From positions 1-64,000 of the forward strand of contig CAJFNR010000025.1 in assembly GCA_904395335.1 (NCBI GenBank): 64,000 nucleotides of DNA, in the 5' to 3' direction. This DNA comes from Candidatus Avimonas narfae (GTDB taxonomy: Bacteria; Bacillota; Clostridia; Oscillospirales; Acutalibacteraceae). Position 1 is the stretch's first letter, and each line of letters starts with the position of its first letter. The position numbers and the translations under genes were made by a program. Positions 24,800 to 33,282 of this stretch are shown here, piece by piece. The notes under the pieces were generated by a model. That model was given only the letters and a program-made list of their open reading frames with translations, was not told the DNA's origin and searched no databases.

Positions 24800-25819
24800 C
24801 TAGACAATTTCCACGCCTGTATAGTACGCTTTCAATATTTCCTCATAGTCCGCCCCCTGGCGGGCCATATAATCGGCGCCGTATTGGCTCATTCCCACGC
24901 CGTGTCCATATCCGTGTACGGTAAAGGTAAAAGTGCCTTCAGCGTATCCGACGGTGAAGCAGGCGGAGCGTAGCCCAAGGGCCTCCCGCAGCTGATTGCC
25001 GGTGAAGGATTGGTTTCCCACCGTCAGGGAAAGGACGGTTCCGGCTGAGGACAGGCTGGGAGCACCGGGTATCCAAGCAGCGGGATCTCCCTCCAGCGCC
25101 AACTCCCCGTTGACAGCGGTGAGGGCGGCAGACAGCTCCTCCGCCGTCTTTGTCACTGTGCTTTCATAGGAGGGGGAGAGCTTGTCGCCCGGGCTGGGAA
25201 CCGACGCCAGATATGAATATGCCGTTCCCCACTGGACTTCCGCGCTTTCCGTGGTTCCGGAGCTGATGGCGTGATAGACCGCCATGATGGGCTGACCGTC
25301 GTAGCAGATGCGTTTTCCCAGGACGGCATCCACGGCCTCAGCATATTTTTCATAGGTGGAATCAAAGGCGTCCCCCCACTTTTCCTTCAACTGTTCGGCG
25401 GAATAATAAATGGGAAATCCCCAGGGAGTGGAGGAGAAATCCGCTCCCTGGATCGCCTCATCCGGATGCTCACGGGAGGCCTGCCGCTGGTAACTGTAAT
25501 AGGTATAGGCCGCTACCGCCTGGGCCTTGAGTGCTTCCAGATGATAGGATACCGGCATTTCCGCACTGAGTGTCCCGATGAGAAAATCTCTTTCCGAAAC
25601 CTCCTGGATCGAAGCGCTTTCCTCGTTATACAGCCGAAAGACGGCGACATCCTCCTCGCTGCTTGTCCCTTCGGAAAGCGAGGCGGTCCCATCTGTTCCG
25701 GCGGACGGCGTTTTTTCCTGCTGATCCGATCCGCTTTCCTTCCACCACAGAGAGGGAAGAGGGAGCAGCACCAGCAGAAGATAGAGAGCCATCGCTGAGA
25801 GCAGCATACGTTTCATCAT
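24800..25819 (-). CDS. spoIID: Stage II sporulation protein D (SpoIID lytic transglycosylase)
   Basis: A 339-residue SpoIID, the peptidoglycan lytic transglycosylase that works with SpoIIP and SpoIIM during forespore engulfment. An N-terminal membrane helix (about 5-27) anchors it. The catalytic region contains GTLSAEMP with the essential Glu, LKAQAVAAYTYY, the segment AVYHAISSGTTES, and the C-terminal motif HGYGHGVGMSQYGA. Length is as in other clostridia. SpoIIP, SpoIIM and SpoIIQ are not in the window. Confidence 0.95.
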   Translation of the reverse strand: MMKRMLLSAMALYLLLVLLPLPSLWWKESGSDQQEKTPSAGTDGTASLSEGTSSEEDVAVFRLYNEESASIQEVSERDFLIGTLSAEMPVSYHLEALKAQAVAAYTYYSYQRQASREHPDEAIQGADFSSTPWGFPIYYSAEQLKEKWGDAFDSTYEKYAEAVDAVLGKRICYDGQPIMAVYHAISSGTTESAEVQWGTAYSYLASVPSPGDKLSPSYESTVTKTAEELSAALTAVNGELALEGDPAAWIPGAPSLSSAGTVLSLTVGNQSFTGNQLREALGLRSACFTVGYAEGTFTFTVHGYGHGVGMSQYGADYMARQGADYEEILKAYYTGVEIV

Positions 25820-25994
25820 CGTTTTTCACCTTTCCTTCGTACTGCCTCTTTCTGATGCATTATTTCATCAAAATATTTTCAATTCAATGGAAGCAATAGG
25901 GGAAAATCGAGGGAATTCCCCATTGATTATGCATGAATGCTGTGCTATACTTGCAAATACCCCCTGTCAGCGGGGCCCTCGGAAAAGGGGCGCC

Positions 25995-26023
25995 TTGACT
26001 TTGAAAACGGGAGCCGATATAAT
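25995..26023 (+). promoter_or_regulatory. Sigma-A-type promoter of citrate synthase
   Basis: TTGACT (25995-26000), 17 bp, TATAAT (26018-26023). The predicted start of transcription near 26030 lies downstream of the in-frame extension that begins at 25937, so that extension is not translated from this promoter. Confidence 0.88.
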
Positions 26024-26050
26024 GGATTATCTGAAAGGACGGGTGTTTCC

Positions 26051-27415
26051 GTGGAGTACATCAATGCCGCCATCTCACAGGATACTTTAACATCCTTATG
26101 CGATGAGTTTCGTAAAAATAACCGGATTGAACCGGAGAAATTTGAAAAATATCAGGTGAAGCGCGGACTGCGCAACGAGGATGGCAGCGGTGTGATGGCC
26201 GGACTCACACTGATCTGCAACGTGCACGGCTACGTGATCAACGAGGGGGAGCGCTCGCCGGAGGAAGGACGTCTGACTTACCGTGGCGTGGATATCCGGG
26301 ACCTGGTGTCCGGCTGTATTGCAGAGGATCGCTTCGGTTATGAGGAAACCGCTTGGCTGCTGCTGTTCGGCCGTCTGCCCACCAAGGAGCAGCTGGACCG
26401 CTATTGCCAGCTGCTTTCCGACTGCCGGGAAATGCCGGGCTATTTCGGGGAGGATATGATCGTCAAAGCGCCGTCCCCCAATATTATGAACAAGCTGGCC
26501 CGGTCGGTCCTGGCTATGTATTCCTATGATCAAAACCCGGACGATATCTCCATGGAAAACGTTCTGCGCCAGTCGGTTCAGCTGATGGCCATGCTGCCCA
26601 CCATGATGGCCTGCGCCTATCAGGTCAAGCGTCATCACTATGACCGGGAGAGCATGTTTTTTCACCCGGTAAAGCCGGGTCTGTCCACTGCGGAAACGAT
26701 CCTGTACAATATTCGCGCGGATTCCGCCTATACCCGAGAGGAGGCCCGTCTGCTGGATCTGTGCCTGATGCTGCACGCGGAGCACGGCGGAGGAAATAAC
26801 TCTACCTTTGCTGCCCGGGTGCTGTCCTCTTCCGGCACCGACACCTATTCGGCCATGGCCGCGGCCATCGGTTCCCTGAAGGGTCCCCGTCACGGCGGCG
26901 CCAATATCAAAGTGATGGAGATGCTGGATTACATCAAGGAGGGTGTCCGGGACTGGGAAGACGACGAGGAGATCTGCCGCTTTCTCGAAAAGCTTATCCT
27001 CCGGGAGGCAGGGGATCGCTCCGGACTCATATACGGTATGGGCCATGCTGTTTATACGCTGTCGGATCCTCGGGCAGTGATTCTGAAGAAATACGCCTAT
27101 GATCTGGCGGAGAAAAAGGGCTTTGGTGGAGAATTCCGCCTGTTGGAGGCGGTGGAGCGGCTGACTCCCGGGGTATTTGCCAAGGTCAAGGGAAACGACA
27201 AGGCTATGTGTGCCAATGTGGACCTGTATTCCGGTATGGTTTACCGCTCCCTGGGGATCGACAAAGACCTGTACACGCCGCTGTTTGCCGTGGCGCGTAT
27301 GGCAGGCTGGAGCGCACACCGGATTGAGGAAATTCTGACCGGCGGGCGCATCATCCGGCCGGCTTATAAGGCAGTGGCCCGGCCATTGCCGTATGTGCCT
27401 CTTGCAGATCGATAA
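26051..27415 (+). CDS. gltA: Citrate synthase
   Basis: A 454-residue citrate synthase condensing oxaloacetate and acetyl-CoA. The catalytic triad is visible in MLHAEHGGG, GPRHGGAN with GMGHAVYTLSDPRA, and ANVDLYSG (Asp). The C-terminal substrate arginines lie in GGRIIRPAY. This is the long clostridial form with an N-terminal extension and a tandem RGVDIRDLV segment. GTG 26051 is the start: GAAAGGA is 11 nt upstream and the promoter is just before it. No aconitase or isocitrate dehydrogenase gene lies nearby. Confidence 0.93.
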   Translation: MEYINAAISQDTLTSLCDEFRKNNRIEPEKFEKYQVKRGLRNEDGSGVMAGLTLICNVHGYVINEGERSPEEGRLTYRGVDIRDLVSGCIAEDRFGYEETAWLLLFGRLPTKEQLDRYCQLLSDCREMPGYFGEDMIVKAPSPNIMNKLARSVLAMYSYDQNPDDISMENVLRQSVQLMAMLPTMMACAYQVKRHHYDRESMFFHPVKPGLSTAETILYNIRADSAYTREEARLLDLCLMLHAEHGGGNNSTFAARVLSSSGTDTYSAMAAAIGSLKGPRHGGANIKVMEMLDYIKEGVRDWEDDEEICRFLEKLILREAGDRSGLIYGMGHAVYTLSDPRAVILKKYAYDLAEKKGFGGEFRLLEAVERLTPGVFAKVKGNDKAMCANVDLYSGMVYRSLGIDKDLYTPLFAVARMAGWSAHRIEEILTGGRIIRPAYKAVARPLPYVPLADR

Positions 27416-27463
27416 AAACAGCCTGCCGGGAATTGCGGCGGAGCGGGAAAGGCTTGATGAAGC

Positions 27464-28483
27464 ATGCGAAGGAAAATAGCAACGGTTTTGGCGACGGTGA
27501 TGACAGCGGTAGTGCTGCTGATGCGTATTCTGCTGACACCTCTCATGCAGGACTCGGAAACGGGGCAGTTCCATTTGAGCTATTGGGTGATTGCCGTGAT
27601 GGCCCTTACTGTCGTGGCGATCCTGATCCTGGTGCTGTCCGATCGTAGGCCGGTGGGAGTGGCTGCACGGCCGATGGTGCTGCCGGTTTCCATGGCATCG
27701 GTGGCGGCCGGCGCGGTACTGGTGGTTTCCACGTTGTTCGATCTGTATATCTGGGTGACAACCAAGCAGACCCCCGCCCCCAATGCGTATGTTATCGGAA
27801 AATTCGATGCCGTGTTGCTGGTCCTCACCCTGGCCTTCGGCCTACTGGGCGGAGCATTCCTGGTGCGGATCGGCTTTCATTGGGCCGCACAGGGCAGAAT
27901 GAGACGCGGGGTGTTTGCCCTGTGGGCGCTGGCTCCCTCCCTGTGGGTGTGGATGCGCCTGGCGCGCTATGAAATGTCCTATGCCAGCGCTACCGATGTC
28001 ACCGAAAGTTTCTATGACTTCGTTATGCTGATTTTTACCCTGTTGTTTCTTTTCTCTTTTGCCCGTTATGTATCCGGGGTGAACAGCGGTAGGAGTCCTC
28101 GTGCCGTTTTGGGCTTTGCCCTGTGTACGGCGTTGTTCAGTCTTTCCGGAACGCTGACACGGCTCGCCATGTATCTGATGCAGGACAGCATGGCCTACAC
28201 GTCCAGTGAGCTGGCGGGCTTCAGCGATTTTATGATCGGGCTTTTCGCCCTGATCTTTGCTTATTCGCTGGCCTTTCCCGGCGGCATCGCCGAGGAAGAG
28301 ACGCTCCCTGCGGAAGGGGAGACACCAGCTCCGGCGAACGAGGAAGTGCCCGTGCCGGCATCGGATGTACCTCCGGCTTTTTCTTCGGAAGAAAAAGAAG
28401 AGGATGCCATGGATATCGACAGCCTGATCAATGAGATTCAGCAGGGAAAAGGGACGGATTCAGAGAACGATAGCCGACATTGA
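27464..28483 (+). CDS. Unknown polytopic membrane protein
   Basis: A 339-residue integral membrane protein that I do not recognise. About eight hydrophobic segments are visible, near residues 5-25, 37-59, 72-98, 115-138, 148-165, 181-203, 213-237 and 252-270. A soluble C-terminal tail rich in Pro and Glu follows (about 275-339), ending in DIDSLINEIQQGKGTDSEN. No transporter or enzyme motif stands out. GAAAGGCTTGATGAAGC precedes ATG 27464. Its last 56 nt overlap the convergent gene on the opposite strand. Confidence 0.75.
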   Translation: MRRKIATVLATVMTAVVLLMRILLTPLMQDSETGQFHLSYWVIAVMALTVVAILILVLSDRRPVGVAARPMVLPVSMASVAAGAVLVVSTLFDLYIWVTTKQTPAPNAYVIGKFDAVLLVLTLAFGLLGGAFLVRIGFHWAAQGRMRRGVFALWALAPSLWVWMRLARYEMSYASATDVTESFYDFVMLIFTLLFLFSFARYVSGVNSGRSPRAVLGFALCTALFSLSGTLTRLAMYLMQDSMAYTSSELAGFSDFMIGLFALIFAYSLAFPGGIAEEETLPAEGETPAPANEEVPVPASDVPPAFSSEEKEEDAMDIDSLINEIQQGKGTDSENDSRH

Positions 28484-29129
28484 CGCAGGACAGCGGCTGG
28501 CGCAAAAGAAATGCCGGTGTGGACGGTTCCTGAAGGCTCTCTACCGTTTCCTTATCGCTTTTCTCCAGCAGGCGAAGCGAAAATGCAAGCGTGTGATCGG
28601 AAACCGCCAGGCTGCCGTGATGCAGCCGGGCGGTTTCTTTTGTGACCGCTATGGTATCGCTATCCCAGCAGCGGGCGTCTCCCGAAACGCGTATCAACAG
28701 ATGACGTGCGGTGAATCGCACCTGCACGTTGACTCCGGCACCTGGGCGGGACAGGAACCGGGAGCGCAGCAAACCGACGATGGAAAGCTGCAGCAGACGC
28801 GGCTCAAAGGCGGAGCAGACGCAGCAGCGGTTCATCCGGTAAGAAAGGGGACAGCCCAACGACAGGGAAACCAGCCGGGAGGCCTCCAGCACGGAATAGG
28901 TCATTTCGCCGAGGTTGCCGTACCGCAGGGGGCGGTTGAGTCCGCGGCACTGCAGGACGGAGCGGATTTCCGTTTCCCACAGCAGCTCCAGAGCGCGGCG
29001 CCATTCCTCCGTTTCCTCGGCAGTACATTCCTCCAGGGCGGGCAGGGATAGAAGCTTATCTGCCAGCCAGTCCCGGGCGCGTCCTTCCTCAAAGGCAAAA
29101 GGAAAGAGCGGTTCCTTATGAGTCGTCAT
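28428..29129 (-). CDS. Unknown soluble protein with weak HATPase-like C-terminus
   Basis: A 233-residue protein on the minus strand with a well-placed AAAGGAACG ribosome site before the ATG. The N-terminal half is helical and acidic (LPALEECTAEETEEWRRAL). Residues 90-200 (LSYRMNRCCVCSAF through ARLHHGSLAVSDHTLAF) resemble the end of a histidine-kinase ATPase fold in pattern, but the N, G1 and G2 box residues are not present, so the likeness is speculative. It overlaps the membrane-protein gene tail to tail by 56 bp. An opposite-strand frame at 28431-29051 is judged a shadow. Confidence 0.6.
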   Translation of the reverse strand: MTTHKEPLFPFAFEEGRARDWLADKLLSLPALEECTAEETEEWRRALELLWETEIRSVLQCRGLNRPLRYGNLGEMTYSVLEASRLVSLSLGCPLSYRMNRCCVCSAFEPRLLQLSIVGLLRSRFLSRPGAGVNVQVRFTARHLLIRVSGDARCWDSDTIAVTKETARLHHGSLAVSDHTLAFSLRLLEKSDKETVESLQEPSTPAFLLRQPLSCVNVGYRSLNPSLFPAESH

Positions 29130-29251
29130 GCTGCATCGTTCCTTTTATGGGTGGTGTTTGGCGTTATTATGCCTCCATCCCCGGGAAATATCAGCACTTT
29201 TGGTGAACCTCACAAAATCATGAACAAGTCGTTAATTGTTAAACAAACTTC

Positions 29252-29280
29252 TTGATAATTTATGGGAAACGGTCTAAAAT
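29252..29280 (+). promoter_or_regulatory. Sigma-A-type promoter of gap
   Basis: TTGATA (29252-29257), 17 bp, TAAAAT (29275-29280). An 11-bp palindrome, TTGTTAAACAA (29237-29247), sits directly upstream of the -35 and could be an operator. Confidence 0.78.
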
Positions 29281-29293
29281 AGGGAGCGAATAA

Positions 29294-30334
<1,041 letters not shown>

Positions 30335-30350
30335 TCTTTCTTCTAAAAAA

Positions 30351-30379
30351 CGGTGCAGAATTTTCTGCACCGTTTTTTT
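30351..30379 (+). terminator. Terminator of gap
   Basis: CGGTGCAGAA-TT-TTCTGCACCG, preceded by AAAAAA and followed by TTTTTTT. Confidence 0.92.
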
Positions 30380-30471
30380 ATGCCTTCATCCTGGAATCTT
30401 CGGCATGAAAGCGCCGTAAGACGGGCAGAATAAGGAAAGCAATCGTTTTAGCAGAGAGGTGTGAAGGCAGA

Positions 30472-32082
30472 ATGCAAAAACGGACCGTCGTGGCGTTTTC
30501 CACCATGCTTTTGATGCTTTGCGGCATAATGCTACGGGTCTATCAGCTGACCAGCGGATCTCTGGCGCAGGCCGCGGACCAGCAGGCCAGCATGACGGTA
30601 CAAGTAGCCAGCGCACGCGGCACCATCTACGACCGGAACCTGGTGCCACTGGTTAATACGGAAAAGGAATATAGGGCAGCGGTGGCTCCCACTTCCGAAG
30701 CCGTGGCCGCCCTGAGTGATTGCCTGATGGAATCACAGCAGGAAACGGTACTGGACCGACTGCAGAAAGGGCAGCCTGCCGTGGCGCTGCTGAGCGGCCT
30801 GACACCCCCTACCGAAGGGATTTCCCTTGTCAGTGCGCCGGTACGCTACGGCAAGACGGTATTGGCTCCTCATGTTGTGGGCTATCTTTCCGGAGACGGT
30901 ATTAATGGAGCTGCGGGAATCGAGCAGGCCTATAACGACTGGCTCAATGCCTGCGGCGGGGAAGCCACCGTCACCTATTCCGCGGATGCCATGGGCAAGC
31001 CGCTGCAGGATACGGATCCCAAATTGGTGAATACCCTGGACAACGCCAAGGCGGGAGTTGTCCTGACCCTGGATGCGGATATCCAGAAAATCACCGAAAG
31101 AGTAGCCAAAAACTATATTCAAAAAGGGGCCGTCCTGGTGATGGAGCCCTCCTCCGGCCAGATCCTGTCCATGGTCAGTCTGCCGGACTATCAACCAGAT
31201 ACGGTGGCCGAAAGTCTGGAAAATGAGGACAGCCCTCTTCTCAACCGTGCCCTGTGCAACTATAACTGCGGGTCCGTGTTCAAAATTGTATCGGCGGCCG
31301 CGGCCTTGGAGGCGGGCGTATCCACGGAGTATTCCTACACCTGTACGGGAAAATATAGCATTGAGGAGCTGAACTTCCACTGCCACAACCGTTTGGGGCA
31401 TGGCCAGCTGAATATGCTCCAGGCCTTCGGAAAATCCTGCAATCCCTATTTTATCAACCTCATGCAGCAGGTGGGAGGGGAAAAGCTGTACGATATGGCG
31501 GTAACCTTGGGCTTTGACCGGCCTATTGTTCTGGCGGAGGGACTGAAAACCGCCCGGGCCGTGCTTCCTACGGAAGAAGACCTGCGATCCCCGGCAGAGG
31601 TGGCCAACCTCTCCTTTGGTCAAGGCTCCCTTTTGGCGACACCCGTGCATATGGCCCAACTGGTGGGCACGGTGGTCAACGGCGGGGAATTGGTGCGCCC
31701 CACCCTGTACCGGGGAACCGTGGATAAGGACGGCATACTCCAGGAAGCGGCGCCTACGGCGCCTCAGCACGCATTTTCAGAAAACACGGCCGCCATCCTA
31801 CGCCAGATGATGGCCTATACCATTGAGGAAGGAACCGGTACAAAAGCTAAGCCCATAGAAGGCGGCGCCGGTGCCAAAACCGGTACGGCGGAAACCGGCT
31901 GGGAGGAAGATGGGCAGGAGGTGATCCAAAGCTGGATCGCCGGCTATTATCCCGCTGAGGATCCCCAGTATGTCATAGTGGTGTTGGAAGAGGACGCCGA
32001 TGAATCCGCGGCTCATACTTCAGATGTCTTCAAACAGCTCTGCGAAGAATTTTGTATGCTGGAAAAAGAAAAATCGGAATAA
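30472..32082 (+). CDS. Class B penicillin-binding protein (PBP2/SpoVD-like transpeptidase)
   Basis: A 536-residue peptidoglycan transpeptidase. One N-terminal membrane helix (about 7-25) and a dimerisation/pedestal part with ARGTIYDRNLVPLV precede the transpeptidase domain. Active-site motifs are GSVFK (SxxK), SCN (GKSCNPYF) and KTG (AKTGTAET). It is short, lacks C-terminal PASTA domains, and has a small pedestal. That fits the sporulation-type PBPs of clostridia better than FtsI. Position next to bofA supports a sporulation link, but the exact role is inferred. Confidence 0.88.
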   Translation: MQKRTVVAFSTMLLMLCGIMLRVYQLTSGSLAQAADQQASMTVQVASARGTIYDRNLVPLVNTEKEYRAAVAPTSEAVAALSDCLMESQQETVLDRLQKGQPAVALLSGLTPPTEGISLVSAPVRYGKTVLAPHVVGYLSGDGINGAAGIEQAYNDWLNACGGEATVTYSADAMGKPLQDTDPKLVNTLDNAKAGVVLTLDADIQKITERVAKNYIQKGAVLVMEPSSGQILSMVSLPDYQPDTVAESLENEDSPLLNRALCNYNCGSVFKIVSAAAALEAGVSTEYSYTCTGKYSIEELNFHCHNRLGHGQLNMLQAFGKSCNPYFINLMQQVGGEKLYDMAVTLGFDRPIVLAEGLKTARAVLPTEEDLRSPAEVANLSFGQGSLLATPVHMAQLVGTVVNGGELVRPTLYRGTVDKDGILQEAAPTAPQHAFSENTAAILRQMMAYTIEEGTGTKAKPIEGGAGAKTGTAETGWEEDGQEVIQSWIAGYYPAEDPQYVIVVLEEDADESAAHTSDVFKQLCEEFCMLEKEKSE

Positions 32083-32138
32083 GCGGGGAATATCCGGTCC
32101 ATACTCAGCATATCCATTCGATGAAAGGCGGGAAGATG

Positions 32139-32399
32139 ATGGGAGACGCTTTGAGAAAAGCGCTGTTGAAATCGGAGCAGAAGCCGGACGAGATTCATGA
32201 GGCCATTCGGGAGGTATGTGCCCGTCTGGATATGGTGAACAGGCGCTTTGAGATGGAAAGCGACAGCGATCTGATCGAAGCCTGTATTTACGAGATGGAA
32301 TCGCTGCGGGCGCGGTATCGCTATCTGCTCCGGACCGCCAAAAATCGGGGAGTCAAAGCGGAAGGGCTTCCCTATTACCGGGAAGGGGAAGGAACATGA
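32139..32399 (+). CDS. yaaL: DUF2508 (YaaL-like) small protein
   Basis: An 86-residue helical protein reading MGDALRKALLKSEQKPDEIH, with a conserved central IEACIYEMESLRARYRYLL. This resembles the DUF2508/YaaL family, encoded immediately before bofA in Bacillus and clostridia. Function is unknown. Start: ATG 32139 or 32136, both following AAAGGCGGG; the frame extended to 32052 lacks a ribosome site. It overlaps bofA by 4 nt (ATGA). Confidence 0.82.
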   Translation: MGDALRKALLKSEQKPDEIHEAIREVCARLDMVNRRFEMESDSDLIEACIYEMESLRARYRYLLRTAKNRGVKAEGLPYYREGEGT

Positions 32400-32668
32400 G
32401 CCTGGGGTTGCAGATATTTGTCTATGCGTTGGGAATCCTGGTGGTGGTTGCGGTGGGAATCGCCCTGATAAAATCCAAACGTCCGGTCCGTGGCCTGTTG
32501 AGCTCCGGCATTCAGGGGATTTGTGCACTGGCAGCGGTCAACGTGGCCGGGGCTTTCACTACCGTTTCGCTGGGCTTCAATTTGCTGTCCGGGCTGTGCT
32601 GCCTGGTGTTGGGAATCCCCGGCGTCATCACTCTGTTGGTGCTGAAAGTGATTTTTCAGATCGGGTAA
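32396..32668 (+). CDS. bofA: BofA family pro-sigma-K processing inhibitor
   Basis: A 90-residue membrane protein with hydrophobic segments near 5-25, 35-55 and 62-88. The conserved C-terminal part, VNVAGAFTTVSLGFNLLSG then CCLVLGIPGVITLLVLK, is typical of BofA. In Bacillus BofA holds the SpoIVFB protease inactive until the forespore signal arrives. The gene order yaaL-bofA is preserved. Confidence 0.92.
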   Translation: MSLGLQIFVYALGILVVVAVGIALIKSKRPVRGLLSSGIQGICALAAVNVAGAFTTVSLGFNLLSGLCCLVLGIPGVITLLVLKVIFQIG

Positions 32669-32674
32669 ACTTAC

Positions 32675-32726
32675 AAAACCGTATAAAAACCGGCTGGAAA
32701 CTTCCAGCCGGTTTTTATACGGTTTT
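32675..32726. terminator. 25-bp perfect inverted repeat, bidirectional terminator
   Basis: Two 25-nt arms (32675-32699 and 32702-32726) are exact reverse complements around a 2-nt centre. Each arm contains AAAAACCGG/CCGGTTTTT, giving a U-rich 3' side on either strand. It lies between bofA and the convergent small gene, overlapping the latter's last codon. Confidence 0.9.
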
Positions 32727-32907
32727 ATTCCGTTTTTTCACGTCCTCGCTTGGCCACGTATTCCTGTATTTCCGGGAGAGAAGCCAGGTCCTGCTCGGCG
32801 ATCTCCGCCTGGAGATGGGGCGGGAGGGAAGAGAAGAACTCGTAGCTGGACAAATCCTGTTCCAGCAGGTCGGAAAGGCCTAACCGGTATTGGCGGTCGT
32901 CTGTCAT
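32725..32907 (-). CDS. 60-residue unknown protein, paralogue B of a tandem pair
   Basis: A 60-residue acidic, soluble protein starting MTDDRQYRLGLSDLLEQDLS. It aligns without gaps to the 60-residue protein encoded just upstream. Shared residues are G10-L11, L14-L15, D18, aromatic pair 24-25, S27-L28-P29 and Q33. The C-terminal third is diverged and ends with charged KRGREKTE. It lies 10 nt downstream of its paralogue in the same direction, so the two are co-transcribed. No known family is recognised. Confidence 0.72.
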   Translation of the reverse strand: MTDDRQYRLGLSDLLEQDLSSYEFFSSLPPHLQAEIAEQDLASLPEIQEYVAKRGREKTE

Positions 32908-32917
32908 ATCCCGCCTC

Positions 32918-33100
32918 CTACATACACTCCATGGCGTTTTCCGCCTGCCGTCTCAACTCGTCGGCAGAATCGATGCGGGCGCCGCTGTTGCGCAGCGTAT
33001 CCTGAATATATCCCGGAAGGGACTGATAATAGTGGGCCGCCTCCTCATCGGAGCGCAGCAACGCCTCCAGTCCTCCCGCCGGGGAGGGCGATGGGTTCAT
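32918..33100 (-). CDS. 60-residue unknown protein, paralogue A of a tandem pair
   Basis: A 60-residue protein starting MNPSPSPAGGLEALLRSDEE, with the segment YYQSLPGYIQDTLRNSG followed by ARIDSADELRRQAENAM. A perfect GGAGG ribosome site 8 nt before ATG 33100 decides the start; a longer frame to 33127 would swallow it. It has two predicted helices around a conserved SLPxxxQ turn. I have an impression of similar short helical proteins in gut clostridia but know no function. Upstream, on this strand, is a TATAAT at 33180-33175. Confidence 0.76.
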   Translation of the reverse strand: MNPSPSPAGGLEALLRSDEEAAHYYQSLPGYIQDTLRNSGARIDSADELRRQAENAMECM

Positions 33101-33174
33101 AGAAAAGCCTCCTTTTATCCAATGCAAGAGAAGAATGGAATTCGGACAGGCTTAGTTTGCGGCTTTCTTTTCGG

Positions 33175-33203
33175 ATTATACAGGAAAACGGCGGGAAAGT
33201 CGG
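33175..33203 (-). promoter_or_regulatory. Possible promoter of the tandem 60-residue genes
   Basis: On the minus strand, CCGACT, a 17-bp spacer and TATAAT. The -10 is perfect and the -35 is weak. It faces away from spoIIIAA. Confidence 0.45.
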
Positions 33204-33282
33204 GACAGGCCGGTTCTATCGTGCCAAAACCCGTCATACATATGGACATACCGGGACAAGTCAAGGGAAAGGATGTGCGCGA

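Noticed and set aside
25937-26050. N-terminal extension of citrate synthase
   Set aside because: It contains the promoter (25995-26023), so it cannot be in the transcript.
26096-27574. 492-codon minus-strand frame opposite citrate synthase
   Set aside because: Composition is that of a shadow frame, and the plus strand has an intact enzyme with promoter and catalytic residues.
28431-29051. 206-codon plus-strand frame opposite the 28428-29129 gene
   Set aside because: It has no ribosome site, starts inside the preceding gene and has low-complexity antisense composition. The minus-strand frame has AAAGGAACG before its ATG.
29237-29259. Rex operator upstream of gap
   Set aside because: Only one half site fits; the second half and the 4-bp spacing of known operators are missing.
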